A stretch of 64,000 nucleotides of DNA from Streptomyces sp. BHT-5-2 (GTDB lineage: Bacteria; Actinomycetota; Actinomycetes; Streptomycetales; Streptomycetaceae), in NCBI RefSeq assembly GCF_019774615.1, contig NZ_CP081496.1:806001-870000 (forward strand), in the 5' to 3' direction. Within the stretch, counting starts at the first letter, position 1; every line of letters starts with the position of its first letter. This document shows positions 55,154 through 63,633 of this stretch, in pieces. The notes beneath the pieces are model-generated. The model ran no database searches, was not told the DNA's origin, and worked only from the letters and a program-made list of their open reading frames with translations. Both the position numbers and the translations under genes were made by a program.

Positions 55154-56133
55154 GCGCCGCCACCACCGCCCACGAGGCCGCGGCGGTCGGCGGCACCGCC
55201 TCCGGACCGCTGCGCGGCACGCTCTGGCTGGTCTGGCGCCGGCACCGTGCGGCGCTGCTCACCGGCATCCTGGTCACCCTCGCCGCCTGCGCGCTCTTCT
55301 CGTACCAGCGGATCGGGCTGATGGGCTTCCTCGGCGGCCACGACGCCGGCGGGGCGACTCTCGACGAGGAGTTCCGCAACCGGTTCGGTTCGGCGTTCAA
55401 CGGCGATCTGCAGTTCCTGGAGCTGGTGCCGGTGCTGGTCGCCGTCTTCCTGGGCGCGCCGCTGATCTCCTCCGAGCTGGAGCGCGGCACCCTCCGGCTG
55501 GTCACCACCCAGTCCGTCGGCCGCGGCCGCTGGCTCGCCGCGACGCTCGCCCTCCCGCTGGCCGTCGTCACGGTGTGCACCGTCCTGCTGTCGGCGGTCT
55601 TCCAGTGGCTCTGGTCGCCCGCGCACACCCTGGTGGTGGGCGGCGACTGGCTCAACAGCGGCCCGTTCGACGTCACCGGCCCGGTGCTGGTCGCCAAGAC
55701 CCTCTTCCTCACCGCCTGCGGCGTCGCCCTGGGCAAACTGATCAAGCGGGTGGTGCCGGCGATGCTGGCCACCGCGGTCACCGCGGCGGCGTTCGCCGTG
55801 GTCTGGGGCGCCAAGGTGCGGCCGGCCCTGGGCTCCCTGCGCAGCACCACCCACCCGTACCACGGCGACGGCCCGCACCTGGCGGCCGACGCGGTCCGGA
55901 TGGACGACTGGGTGGCCACCGCCGACGGCCGGCTCTTCGGCTTCGGCACCTGCGTCCACGACGCCCACCCCGACGCCTGCCGGGCAAAGCTGGGCATCGT
56001 CGACTACGTCACCCAGTACTTCTCCTACGACCAGATGCCGGGGATGCAGTGGTTCGGCGCGGGCATCCTGCTGGCGCTGACCGCCGCGGTGCTGGCGTTC
56101 GTGGTGTGGCGGGCCCGCCGGCGGCCGCTCTGA
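55150..56133 (+). CDS. ABC transporter permease
   Basis: 327 residues with about six hydrophobic segments (37-50, 100-118, 137-160, 180-200, 205-222, 300-320) in the ABC-2 style of YtrC/YhaP exporters. SSELERGTLRLVTTQSVGRGRW between helices two and three is the usual coupling-helix region. A soluble loop (about 230-300) has two cysteines (CVHDAHPDAC). ATG 55150 overlaps the stop of the 35-codon insertion frame. The transported substrate is unknown; relatives export antibiotics or cell-envelope stress compounds. Confidence 0.85.
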   Translation: MSAATTAHEAAAVGGTASGPLRGTLWLVWRRHRAALLTGILVTLAACALFSYQRIGLMGFLGGHDAGGATLDEEFRNRFGSAFNGDLQFLELVPVLVAVFLGAPLISSELERGTLRLVTTQSVGRGRWLAATLALPLAVVTVCTVLLSAVFQWLWSPAHTLVVGGDWLNSGPFDVTGPVLVAKTLFLTACGVALGKLIKRVVPAMLATAVTAAAFAVVWGAKVRPALGSLRSTTHPYHGDGPHLAADAVRMDDWVATADGRLFGFGTCVHDAHPDACRAKLGIVDYVTQYFSYDQMPGMQWFGAGILLALTAAVLAFVVWRARRRPL

Positions 56134-56163
56134 ACGGGCGCCCGGCGCCGGCCCGGCCGCGCT

Positions 56164-56192
56164 TTGACACCCGCCGCGGGCGGCCCGATCAT
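56164..56192 (+). promoter_or_regulatory. promoter of the GntR gene
   Basis: TTGACA (56164-56169), 17 bp and GATCAT (56187-56192). The -35 context CTTTGACACC matches that of the operon promoter at 54040, suggesting the regulator has its own promoter of related sequence 54 bp before its start. Confidence 0.6.
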
Positions 56193-56245
56193 CGAGCGGT
56201 CGGCCGCCCCGGCCGCAACCGGACGAGCACAGAGGCAGAGAGGCG

Positions 56246-56638
56246 GTGAACGTCGTCGAGTTCCGGATCGACCGCCGCAGCGGCGTCGCCACCTACCTCC
56301 AGATCGTCCAGCAGGTCCAGCAGGCGCTGCGGCTGGGCATCCTGGTGGAGGGCGACCGGCTGCCCACGGCCGCGCAGGTCGCCGCCAGCACCAAGGTCAA
56401 CCCGAACACCACCCTCAAGGCGTACCGCGAGCTGGAGCGCGAGGGCCTGGTGGAGCCGCGGCCCGGCCTCGGCACGTTCGTCAGCCGCACCCTGGCCCGG
56501 CCCGACTCGGCCGCCGACGCCGTGCTGCGCGAGGAGCTGCGCGGCTGGATGGACCGCGCCCGCGCCGAGGGGCTGGACCGCGAGGACGTCCGGGCGCTGC
56601 TGAACTCCGTTCTGGAGGACCGCTTTCCGGCGGGGTGA
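56246..56638 (+). CDS. GntR-family regulator, YtrA subfamily
   Basis: 130 residues: winged helix EFRIDRRSGVATYLQIVQQVQQALRLGILVEGDRLPTAAQVAASTKVNPNTTLKAYRELEREGLVEPRPGLGTFVS (about 5-80) and a short C-terminal dimer domain, the minimal YtrA layout. YtrA regulators repress linked ABC exporters and respond to cell-envelope antibiotics. Here it is the third gene after the ATPase and permease and probably binds the CTAATTAACTAG site. GTG 56246 lies after an AGAGGCG. Confidence 0.9.
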   Translation: MNVVEFRIDRRSGVATYLQIVQQVQQALRLGILVEGDRLPTAAQVAASTKVNPNTTLKAYRELEREGLVEPRPGLGTFVSRTLARPDSAADAVLREELRGWMDRARAEGLDREDVRALLNSVLEDRFPAG

Positions 56639-56733
56639 GGGCGCGGCGCCCGGGGCGGGTCCGACCCTGGCGCGACGGCCCGCCGTGGGCCGGGTGCGCG
56701 CCCCGGCCCACCGCCGGTCCCCGGCCGTCCCCT

Positions 56734-58080
56734 TCACACCGGGCCGCCCTCCCCGCCCGCCCCGCCTTCCCCGTCGGGGCGGGCCTCCTCGATGTCCGCT
56801 TCCGGGCGCAGTGCCGCCCGCAGGTCGACGGTGGCCAGCGCCCCGCCCCCGGGCGGATTGCCGAACCGCAGCCCGGCGCCCAGCACCTGTGCCTGCCCGG
56901 CGGCGATGGTCAGCCCCAGCCCCAGCCCGGGCCCGCCCCGGCCGCAGCCGCTGCGGAACCGCTGCGGGCCGTGCGCCAGCAGTTCCTCCGGGAATCCGGG
57001 CCCGGCGTCCCGCACCCGTATCACCCCGCCGTCGACCTCGACGGTCACCGGCGCCGCGCCGTGCCGCCGGGCGTTGCTGATCAGATTGACCAGGATGCGC
57101 TCCACCCGCCGCGGATCGGTCTCCACCAGTCCGTCCGCGCCCACCCGCACCCGTATCTCCCCGTCGACGGGCGCCCGTTCCGCGCCGACGGCCGCGCTCC
57201 CGGGTCCGGTGCCCGCGGACGGCCCGCCCGCGGACGGATGACCGGCCGCCGCCACCGCACGCCGCACCAGTTCGCCCAGCGGCCGCACCTCCTGGTCCGC
57301 CTCCTCGGTACGGGCGTCCAGCCGGGCCACCTCCAGCACGTCCTCCATCAGCCCGCGCACCCGCTCGGCCCGCTCCCGGACCATCTCGGCGGGCCGGGAC
57401 GGCGGCAGCAGCCCGGCCGCGGCGACCAGCCCGGCGACCGGCGTCCGCAGCTCGTGCGCGATGTTCGCGGTGACGTCCCGCTCGGCCCGCAGCCGCCCGG
57501 CGAGCGCCTCCGCCATGGTGTTCACGGCCTCGGTGAGCTGCCCGACCTCGTCGCTGCCGGACCGCGGCAGCCGCGCGCCCAGGTCCCCCTCGGCGATCCG
57601 CTGGGCGGTCGCCGCGGACGTCGTCAGCCGCCGCCCGAGCCGGTGCGCGACCAGCAGCCCGACCACGCAGCCCAGCGCCGTACCGGCCGCCCCGGCCACC
57701 CACAGGATCCGGTCCAGCGCCTCGACGGTCCGCTGCTCCCGTTCGTAGGGCCGCTTCAGCGCGACGATGTCCGTGCCCTGCCGGGTGGCCGCCCACAGAT
57801 ACGGCGTGCGGCCGCCCTGCTCCAGATAGACGCCCCGCCGCCCTCGGTCGACCAGTGCCCGCAACGGGCCCGGCAGGTCCCGGGGGTTGATCAGCCCGCG
57901 CCCGGTGTCGATCCCGGCGGCCCGGTCCTGGACGGTGGTCTGCAGCCGGCTGTCGAGGGTGCCCCCGGCCAGTTCGAGCTGGGCGTTGACGGTGTGCTGG
58001 TGGACGAGGACGCCGACGAGGACCGCGACCACCGCCGCGGTGGCGGAGATCGCGATGCCGATCTTGGCGCGCAGCCCCAT
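56734..58080 (-). CDS. orphan membrane sensor histidine kinase
   Basis: 448 residues. Two membrane segments (about 5-25 and 125-147) enclose a 100-residue sensor loop, then HAMP, HisKA with IAHELRTPVAGL, and HATPase_c with NLISNARRHG, VRDAGPGFP and GLGLGLTIA. All catalytic boxes are intact. ATG 58080 follows GAAGGGAACGG. No response regulator is adjacent; instead a lipoprotein gene lies 89 bp upstream on the same strand, as in loci where a lipoprotein tunes a sensor (CseA-CseC). Confidence 0.9.
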   Translation of the reverse strand: MGLRAKIGIAISATAAVVAVLVGVLVHQHTVNAQLELAGGTLDSRLQTTVQDRAAGIDTGRGLINPRDLPGPLRALVDRGRRGVYLEQGGRTPYLWAATRQGTDIVALKRPYEREQRTVEALDRILWVAGAAGTALGCVVGLLVAHRLGRRLTTSAATAQRIAEGDLGARLPRSGSDEVGQLTEAVNTMAEALAGRLRAERDVTANIAHELRTPVAGLVAAAGLLPPSRPAEMVRERAERVRGLMEDVLEVARLDARTEEADQEVRPLGELVRRAVAAAGHPSAGGPSAGTGPGSAAVGAERAPVDGEIRVRVGADGLVETDPRRVERILVNLISNARRHGAAPVTVEVDGGVIRVRDAGPGFPEELLAHGPQRFRSGCGRGGPGLGLGLTIAAGQAQVLGAGLRFGNPPGGGALATVDLRAALRPEADIEEARPDGEGGAGGEGGPV

Positions 58081-58169
58081 CCGTTCCCTTCTTCCGTTCC
58101 TGCCGTCGCCGGCTCGTCCCGCCGGCGTCCTGCCCCGCCGCCCGCGTGTCCGGGCCCGGGGCCGCCCGA

Positions 58170-58643
58170 CTACTCGACGTCGGGAAGGTGCAGGCTCACC
58201 CGCCCCAGCTCGGCGGCCTTCGCGCCGTGCACCTCGGGCGCGACCGCCCCGGCGCTGGAGTAGTACGCGAAGCCCTGCTGCCGCTGCAGCCCGCTCAGCG
58301 TGACCTTCACCCGGTACGGCCTGCGTACGCACGCCGGTGCGCACCAGTCCCCGACCAGCCCGCCGCCGGCCACCGCGGTCGCCCCGCCCCACGACTCCCA
58401 GCGCAGCCCGGTCAGCCGCGCCGAGTCCCCCAACGGGAGGGCGGACGGGCGTTGGAGCGGGCGCCCGGCGTCGCCCGCCGCGTAGACCGGGCCGATGCGC
58501 GCGGTCGGCGCGGCGGCCGGCCCCTCGTCCCGCAGCAGCGGGTCCGGCCCGCCGCACCCGGCGACCGCCGCGGCGAGCAGCCCCGCGAGCAGCGCGGCCC
58601 CGGCGACCCCGAGGGTCCGGGCGGTGGCGGTTGCTGGTCTCAC
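58170..58643 (-). CDS. lipoprotein upstream of the sensor kinase
   Basis: 157 residues. RPATATART, a hydrophobic stretch and LAAAVAGC (lipobox, Cys at about residue 30) mark a lipoprotein. The mature part has WESWGGATAVAGGGLVGDWCAPACVRRPYRVKVTLSGL with a CAPAC cysteine pair, and I do not recognise its family. GTG 58643 has GAAGGA four bases upstream. Same strand and order as the sensor kinase, so a lipoprotein that modulates the kinase is likely but unproven. Divergent from the TipA-like gene. Confidence 0.78.
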   Translation of the reverse strand: MRPATATARTLGVAGAALLAGLLAAAVAGCGGPDPLLRDEGPAAAPTARIGPVYAAGDAGRPLQRPSALPLGDSARLTGLRWESWGGATAVAGGGLVGDWCAPACVRRPYRVKVTLSGLQRQQGFAYYSSAGAVAPEVHGAKAAELGRVSLHLPDVE

Positions 58644-58872
58644 GGATTCCTTCGGGGCGGGGAACGGCGGACGGGCCTGCGCACCGGGCACACCCATCAC
58701 CTCAGGTGCACCCTGCCTATCAGGCGTACGCACCCTGTGTGCACAAGGATGCACAGATGCGTACACACGAGCGAATACCTGTTTCCCGACAAATGTAACG
58801 GGGTCACCGCGAAACCGGCGTCCGATCGCGCCTCCGGTACCGCCCGCCGCCCGCACCGCCGCCGACCCTCCC

Positions 58873-58903
58873 TTGACCCTCACGTCACGTCAGGCTCCAC
58901 CCT
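58873..58903 (+). promoter_or_regulatory. MerR-type promoter with 19-bp spacer and dyad
   Basis: TTGACC (58873-58878) and CACCCT (58898-58903) are 19 bp apart, the stretched spacing MerR activators need. The spacer is occupied by CCTCACGTCACGTCAGG (58878-58894), whose arms CCTCACGT and ACGTCAGG match at 7 of 8 positions. It lies 69 bp before the TipA-like gene, its probable activator and first target. Confidence 0.78.
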
Positions 58904-58971
58904 TGTCCACAGCACCGGCCACGCACCAGCAGGCCACGCCCCACCCGCCCCCGCAACCGAAAGGCGCTCCC

Positions 58972-59805
58972 ATGGGATACCCGGTAGGCCAGGTCTCCGC
59001 CTTCGCCGGGGTCACCGTCCGCACCCTGCACCACTACGACAGGACGGGCCTGCTGCGCCCCAGCGACCGCAGCCCCGCCGGCTACCGCCTCTACAGCGAC
59101 GCCGACCTCGCCCGGCTCCAGCAGATCCTCTTCTACCGGGAACTCGGCTTCCCGCTCGACGAGATCGCCGCGATCCTGGCGGACCCCCAGGCCAACGCCC
59201 TCGACCAGCTGCGCGCCCGGCACCGCCGCCTCACCGAGGAGATCAACCGGCTGCGGCGCCTGGTCGAGGTCGCCGAACAGGCCATGGAGGTCCAGCAGAC
59301 CGGCGTCCGGCTCACCCCGGAGGAGCGCTTCGAGGTCTTCGGCGAGATCGCGTTCGACCTGACCTACGCCACCCACGCCGACCGCAAGTGGCGCGACAGC
59401 GACGGCTACCGGCGCTCGATGGCCCGCGCCGCCGCGCACTCCAAGGACGACTGGGCGCAGATCATGGCCGAGGCCGCCGACTGGCGGGCCCGGCTGACCG
59501 CCGCCTTCGACGCCGGCGAACCGGCCGACGGCGAGCCCGCCATGGACCTCGCCGAGGAGCACCGCCGGCACATCACCCGGTGGTTCGCCCCCTGCGCCAC
59601 CGACATGCACGGCCGGATCGCCGACGACTTCGCCACCGATCCGCGCGCCTTCGCCCTGATCGTCCCGCCCACCGAACAGCGCCCGGGCCTCGCCCCGTAC
59701 CTGCGCACCGCCATCCACGCCAACGCGGTCCGCCAGTCGCCCCCGGCACCCACCGCCGACCCGGCGACCGGCACCACCGCCACCCGACCCAAGGCCGAAC
59801 CGTGA
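58972..59805 (+). CDS. MerR regulator with TipAS-like ligand domain
   Basis: 277 residues. MerR HTH and arm: VGQVSAFAGVTVRTLHHYDRTGLLRPSDRSPAGYRLYSDADLARLQQILFYRELGFPLDEIAAIL (about 5-68), a coiled coil (about 75-110), then a TipAS-type domain (about 130-250, including HITRWFAPCATDMHGRIADDFATDPRA). TipA-class proteins bind thiopeptide and other antibiotics and activate their own promoter. The 19-bp-spacer promoter upstream fits that. AAAGG precedes ATG 58972; the stop overlaps the glycosyltransferase start. Confidence 0.9.
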   Translation: MGYPVGQVSAFAGVTVRTLHHYDRTGLLRPSDRSPAGYRLYSDADLARLQQILFYRELGFPLDEIAAILADPQANALDQLRARHRRLTEEINRLRRLVEVAEQAMEVQQTGVRLTPEERFEVFGEIAFDLTYATHADRKWRDSDGYRRSMARAAAHSKDDWAQIMAEAADWRARLTAAFDAGEPADGEPAMDLAEEHRRHITRWFAPCATDMHGRIADDFATDPRAFALIVPPTEQRPGLAPYLRTAIHANAVRQSPPAPTADPATGTTATRPKAEP

Positions 59806-61070
59806 ACATCCTCATCACCGCCGCCGGCTCCTACGGCGACATCGCCCCGTACACCGGCCTCGGCGCCCGCCTCCGGGCCGCCGGCCACCAGGTCGCCCTC
59901 GCCACCCACGACGACTTCGCCCCCGTCGTCCGCGCCGCCGGCCTGGACTTCCGCAGCCTCCCCGCCGACCCGCGCGCCGCCCACCCCGCGGACCGGGACC
60001 GCGCCGGCACCCCCACCGACCGCCGCGCCCTGATACGCCGCGCCGCCGCCTTCGTCGAGCAGCTCGGCACCGGCCTGGCCGACGCCGTCTCCCCGGACAC
60101 CGAACTGCTCCTGCTGTCCACCACCACCGCGCCGCTCGGCTGGCACCTCGCCGAGGCCCTGGACATCCCCTCCGTCGGCGCCTACCTCCAACCCACCGCC
60201 CCCACCCGCGCGTTCTCCCCCGTCGTCGGCGGCGGCCGCTCGCTCGGCAGCTGGGGCAACCGCGCCGCCGGCCGCCTCTCCCTCCGCGTCGTCGACCGCC
60301 TCCACACCGGCGCCGCACGGGCCCTGCGCACCCGCCTGGGCCTGCCGCCGGCCACGCCCGGCGCGGTCCGCCGCCGCGTCGAGGCCGCCAACTGGCCCGT
60401 CCTGCACGGCTTCAGCGAACTCCTGGTCCCCCGCCCCGCCGACTGGCGCCCCGGCCTGGACATCACCGGCTACTGGTGGCCGCACCTCGCCCCGGACGCC
60501 CAACTCCCGCCCGCCCTGGAGGACTTCCTCGCCTCCGGCCCGCCGCCGGTCTCGGTCGGCTTCGGCAGCATGACCGCCGACGACGCCGAACGCCTGAGCG
60601 CCCTCGCCGTCCGCGCCCTGCGCCGCGCCGGCCTCCGCGGCGTCCTGCTCTCCGGCAACGCCGCCCTGACCACCGCCGATTCCCCCTCCGACGACATCCT
60701 CACGGTGTCCGCCCCCGTCCCCCACGCCCTCCTCTTCCCGCGCGTCGCCGCCGCCGTCCACCACTGCGGCGCCGGCACCTCCGCCGCCGCCCTGCGCGCC
60801 GGCATCCCCTCCGTCCCCGTCCCGTTCACCGCCGACCAGCCCTTCTGGGCCGCCCGCCTGGCCTCCCTGGGCGCCGCCACCCCCGCCCTGCCCTTCCCCA
60901 CCCTCACCAAGCTCCCCCTCGACGACGCCGTGGCCCGCCTCGCCACCGCCCTCACCGAGGCCACCACCGCCCCGTCCCTGCGCACCCACGCCCGATCCGC
61001 CGCCCGCCACCTCGCCACCGAGGACGGCCCCACCCCCGTCCTCAACGCCCTCACCCACCTCCCGCACTGA
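59802..61070 (+). CDS. GT1-family glycosyltransferase (UGT/MGT type)
   Basis: 422 residues, GT-B fold. NILITAAGSYGDIAPYTGLGARLRAAGHQVALATH is the N-terminal acceptor half, and VHHCGAGTSAAALRAGIPSVPVPFTADQPFWAARLASLGAA is the C-terminal donor-binding signature with the HCGAGT block. Such enzymes glucosylate macrolides, sterols or lipids with UDP- or TDP-sugars. GTG 59802 overlaps the TipA-like stop (GTGA), so both are made together. A drug-modifying, self-protection role is plausible from that coupling. A strong terminator follows. Confidence 0.9.
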   Translation: MNILITAAGSYGDIAPYTGLGARLRAAGHQVALATHDDFAPVVRAAGLDFRSLPADPRAAHPADRDRAGTPTDRRALIRRAAAFVEQLGTGLADAVSPDTELLLLSTTTAPLGWHLAEALDIPSVGAYLQPTAPTRAFSPVVGGGRSLGSWGNRAAGRLSLRVVDRLHTGAARALRTRLGLPPATPGAVRRRVEAANWPVLHGFSELLVPRPADWRPGLDITGYWWPHLAPDAQLPPALEDFLASGPPPVSVGFGSMTADDAERLSALAVRALRRAGLRGVLLSGNAALTTADSPSDDILTVSAPVPHALLFPRVAAAVHHCGAGTSAAALRAGIPSVPVPFTADQPFWAARLASLGAATPALPFPTLTKLPLDDAVARLATALTEATTAPSLRTHARSAARHLATEDGPTPVLNALTHLPH

Positions 61071-61099
61071 CCCCCGCCCCACCACCCACACACACGAAA

Positions 61100-61131
61100 A
61101 AGCCCCCACCGGAAAATCCCGGTGGGGGCTT
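61100..61131. terminator. bidirectional hairpin terminator
   Basis: A 13-bp stem (61100-61112 with 61119-61131) encloses a six-base loop. A-rich before and T-flanked after, it sits between the glycosyltransferase stop and the 3' end of tRNA-Ala on the other strand, and can end both transcripts. Confidence 0.88.
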
Positions 61132-61141
61132 CAACGCACGG

Positions 61142-61214
61142 TGGACCTGAGGGGACTCGAACCCCTGACCCCCTCGTTGCGAACGAGGTGCGCTACCAGC
61201 TGCGCCACAGGCCC
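61142..61214 (-). tRNA. tRNA-Ala (anticodon CGC)
   Basis: Read on the minus strand, acceptor GGGCCTG/CAGGTCC closes with one G-T pair, the D-arm is GCGC/GCGC, and the anticodon stem CCTCG/CGAGG holds loop TTCGCAA, giving anticodon CGC for the GCG alanine codon. The T-arm contains GGTTCGAGTCC. CCA is not encoded. GCG is a frequent codon in this GC-rich genome. Confidence 0.93.
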
Positions 61215-61290
61215 TTGCGACGAGTGAAACTCTAGCATCCCGTTCGCCGTGCTCGGAAATCGCTTCCGGTGCTGGTCAGTGGGGCGCCCG

Positions 61291-62331
61291 TCACTCGTTC
61301 GCCGCGCGCGGGCGGTCCTCGTCCTCGTACTGGTCGAAGAGGGGGGTGCGGCCGCGGGCGCGGCGGCCCGGGTGGGTGGGGCGGTCCTGCGCGGGGCCGG
61401 GCTGCGGGCGCTCGGGGACGGAGCTGGAGCGGGCCGAGCTCCAGGCGTCGTCGGCGTCCAGGTCGACGTGGCTGGTGGCGCGCGGGGCGACCGGCGCGGT
61501 GACGTAGGTGGGCAGCGGGACCGGGATGGGCTCCCAGCTGCCGGCGGGGGGACGCGGGCGCTCCCGTTCGCGCTGCTGGTCGACCCACTCGGCGTGGTCC
61601 GTCTCCTCGACGAGGGCGCGGGCGCCGGCGGTGTGCGGGGGCGGCGCGGGACGGGACGGTTCGGGGGCGGTCTCGGCGACGTCAGCGCGGGCGTCGGGCC
61701 GGTGGTCGTCGGCGGGCGGCTGGTCGGCCGCCTGGTGAGGGCGGGGTCGGCCCTCACGCAGCCGTCGTGCTGCCGCCTCCGCCTTGCGCTGGTCCATGGT
61801 GAAGGTGAAGCGGCGGCGCTCCTGGGCGCGCAGATAGAGGATGTAGGCGGTCAGGAGCACGGCGGGCAGGGCGGGGGCCCAGAGGAAGGGCAGGCCGCCC
61901 ACGGCCGCGGCGACGGCGCCGGCGGTGAAGGTGAGGAACAGGACGCTGATGGTGCGCCGGCGGCGGGCCAGGACCTTGGCGCGCTTGGTGCGCTCGGCGA
62001 GCGAGGGGCGCGGTGGGGCGTGGTGGGCGCGGGTGGGGGTGTCGTCGGGCGCCGGGGCGGGTGCGGGGTCGCCGAAGGACCGGTCGTCGGGCGGGTCGTC
62101 CGCGGCGTCCGGTTCGAGCTCCTCGCCCGTCTCGTCGGCGGGGGCGTCCCCATGCTCCTTGTCGTAGCGGCGCTGCATGGCCGCGCGTCCGGACAGGAGG
62201 CGGATGGCCGTGCTGAAGCGCTCGGTGGGACGGGCTTCGTTGAGCTCGTCCTGTCTACGGAGCCACATCGGCACCAAATAGGCGGCCCAGGCCCCGACGA
62301 TGACTGCGTAGATGAGGCCGCTGCTTCTCAC
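61291..62331 (-). CDS. sepX: SepX / GLPR-type cell-division membrane protein
   Basis: 346 residues. An N-terminal membrane helix (SSGLIYAVIVGAWAAYLVPMWLRR, 3-26), a long charged cytoplasmic stretch, a paired hydrophobic region (about 133-172) and a disordered Pro/Arg/Asp C-terminus match actinobacterial SepX. SepX is established in S. venezuelae as a septum-localised membrane protein; its relative GLPR binds the MoeA-like protein Glp. The order moaC, mog, GNAT, sepX here agrees with that link. The 163-bp gap upstream is AT-rich. Confidence 0.85.
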   Translation of the reverse strand: MRSSGLIYAVIVGAWAAYLVPMWLRRQDELNEARPTERFSTAIRLLSGRAAMQRRYDKEHGDAPADETGEELEPDAADDPPDDRSFGDPAPAPAPDDTPTRAHHAPPRPSLAERTKRAKVLARRRRTISVLFLTFTAGAVAAAVGGLPFLWAPALPAVLLTAYILYLRAQERRRFTFTMDQRKAEAAARRLREGRPRPHQAADQPPADDHRPDARADVAETAPEPSRPAPPPHTAGARALVEETDHAEWVDQQRERERPRPPAGSWEPIPVPLPTYVTAPVAPRATSHVDLDADDAWSSARSSSVPERPQPGPAQDRPTHPGRRARGRTPLFDQYEDEDRPRAANE

Positions 62332-62494
62332 AACTCACACGGTAGAGGGGTTTGCGTGGGGCCATCCGCCAATTGGGCCGGTGTGTCGCACGATCTGGCT
62401 GATATCTCGAACTTTTTTTGTGATTGTTGCGATGGAGTTGTGGCGAATGGGGCACCGAGGACGGGGTAGCGACGGTGCAATTCGAACAGGTTTT

Positions 62495-63118
62495 TTATTT
62501 GTGGGATGAGTCGGTGCGGTCGGATGCGCCGGGCCGCCGGCTCCGCCAGCGGTTGAGGAGCCCTTCGGGCACTTCCTCTGCGGTCAGCGCGAAAACCGCG
62601 TGGTCGCGCCAGGCGCCGTCGATGTGGAGGTAGCGCGGGCGGATGCCTTCCTCGCGGAAGCCGAGTTTCTCCACCACGCGACGGCTGGGGGTGTTTTCCG
62701 GCCGAATGCAGACCTCGATGCGGTGCAGTCCGACGGTGTGGAAACAGTGGTCGACGGCGAGCGCCACCGCGGTGGGCATGACGCCCCGCCCGGCGACTTC
62801 CCGGTCGACCCAGTAACCGATATGGCCCGAGCACATCGAGCCCCAGGTGATACCCGCGACGGTGAGCTGCCCGACCAGCCGGCCGCGGTATTCGACGACG
62901 AACGGCAGCATCCGGCCCGCGTGCGCCTCGGCCCGCAGATGCCGGACCATCTGCCGGAAGGTGGGGCGGTGCGGCACCGGGAGACCGGGCGGGGCCGGCG
63001 GGACGGTCGCCTCCCAAGGGCGCAGCCAGTCGCGGTTGCGGCGGTTGACCTCGCGCCAGGGGCGCTGGTCGCGCAGCCTTATGGGGCGGAGGGAGATCTC
63101 TCCGTCCGTCAGGACCAC
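62495..63118 (-). CDS. RimJ/RimL-type GNAT acetyltransferase
   Basis: 207 residues: EISLRPIRLRDQRPWREVNRRNRDWLRPWEAT is the RimJ N-terminal block, and HIGYWVDREVAGRGVMPTAVALAVDHCFHTVGLHRIEVCIRPENTPSRRVVEKLGFREEG is the acetyl-CoA core. RimJ/L-like enzymes acetylate protein N-termini, though substrates vary. GTG 63118 lies 14 bp after the mog stop on the same strand. It is a constant member of the mog-sepX cluster. Confidence 0.9.
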   Translation of the reverse strand: MVLTDGEISLRPIRLRDQRPWREVNRRNRDWLRPWEATVPPAPPGLPVPHRPTFRQMVRHLRAEAHAGRMLPFVVEYRGRLVGQLTVAGITWGSMCSGHIGYWVDREVAGRGVMPTAVALAVDHCFHTVGLHRIEVCIRPENTPSRRVVEKLGFREEGIRPRYLHIDGAWRDHAVFALTAEEVPEGLLNRWRSRRPGASDRTDSSHK

Positions 63119-63132
63119 CGGCCAGGGCGTGT

Positions 63133-63633
63133 TCAGCTGGGGCTCCCGGAAGGTCTGGGGTGGTCGCCGCCGCGGATCTGGTCGACGGCGTGCGGGAGGA
63201 GTTCGGCGAGGACGGCCAGACCGTCGCGCACCCCACCGGTCGAGCCGGGGAGGTTGACGATCAGGGTGCGGCCGGCGACGCCCGCCAGGCCACGGGAGAG
63301 GGCGGCGGTGGGGACCTTGGCGCGGCCCGCGGCGCGGATCGCCTCGGGGATGCCGGGGACCTCGTAGTCCAGGACCCGGCCGGTGGCCTCGGGGGTGCGG
63401 TCGGTGGGCGAGATGCCGGTGCCGCCGGTGGTCAGCACCACGTCGTAGCCGGCGGCGACGGCCGCGCGCAGGGCGGCCTCGACGGGGTCGCCGTCGGGGA
63501 CCACCCGGGGGCCGTCGACGGCGAAGCCCGCGGCCCTCAGGCCCTCGGCGAGAAGCGGGCCGCCCCTGTCCTCGTAGACGCCGGCGGCGGCGCGGTTGGA
63601 GGCGGTGACGACCAGGGCGCGGGCGGGGCTCAC
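63133..63633 (-). CDS. mog: molybdopterin adenylyltransferase (Mog/MoaB)
   Basis: 166 residues. [32 protein letters not shown] opens the MoCF fold, [17 protein letters not shown] is the molybdopterin-binding loop, and [16 protein letters not shown] is near the end. It adenylates molybdopterin before metal insertion. GTG 63633 overlaps the moaC stop (GTGA), so the pair is translationally coupled. Confidence 0.92.
   Translation of the reverse strand: MSPARALVVTASNRAAAGVYEDRGGPLLAEGLRAAGFAVDGPRVVPDGDPVEAALRAAVAAGYDVVLTTGGTGISPTDRTPEATGRVLDYEVPGIPEAIRAAGRAKVPTAALSRGLAGVAGRTLIVNLPGSTGGVRDGLAVLAELLPHAVDQIRGGDHPRPSGSPS

Noticed and set aside
62332-62494. AT-rich gap before sepX with an A/T-run considered as a small RNA or terminator.
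   Set aside because: No stable stem precedes the T-run, so I regard it as promoter sequence only.
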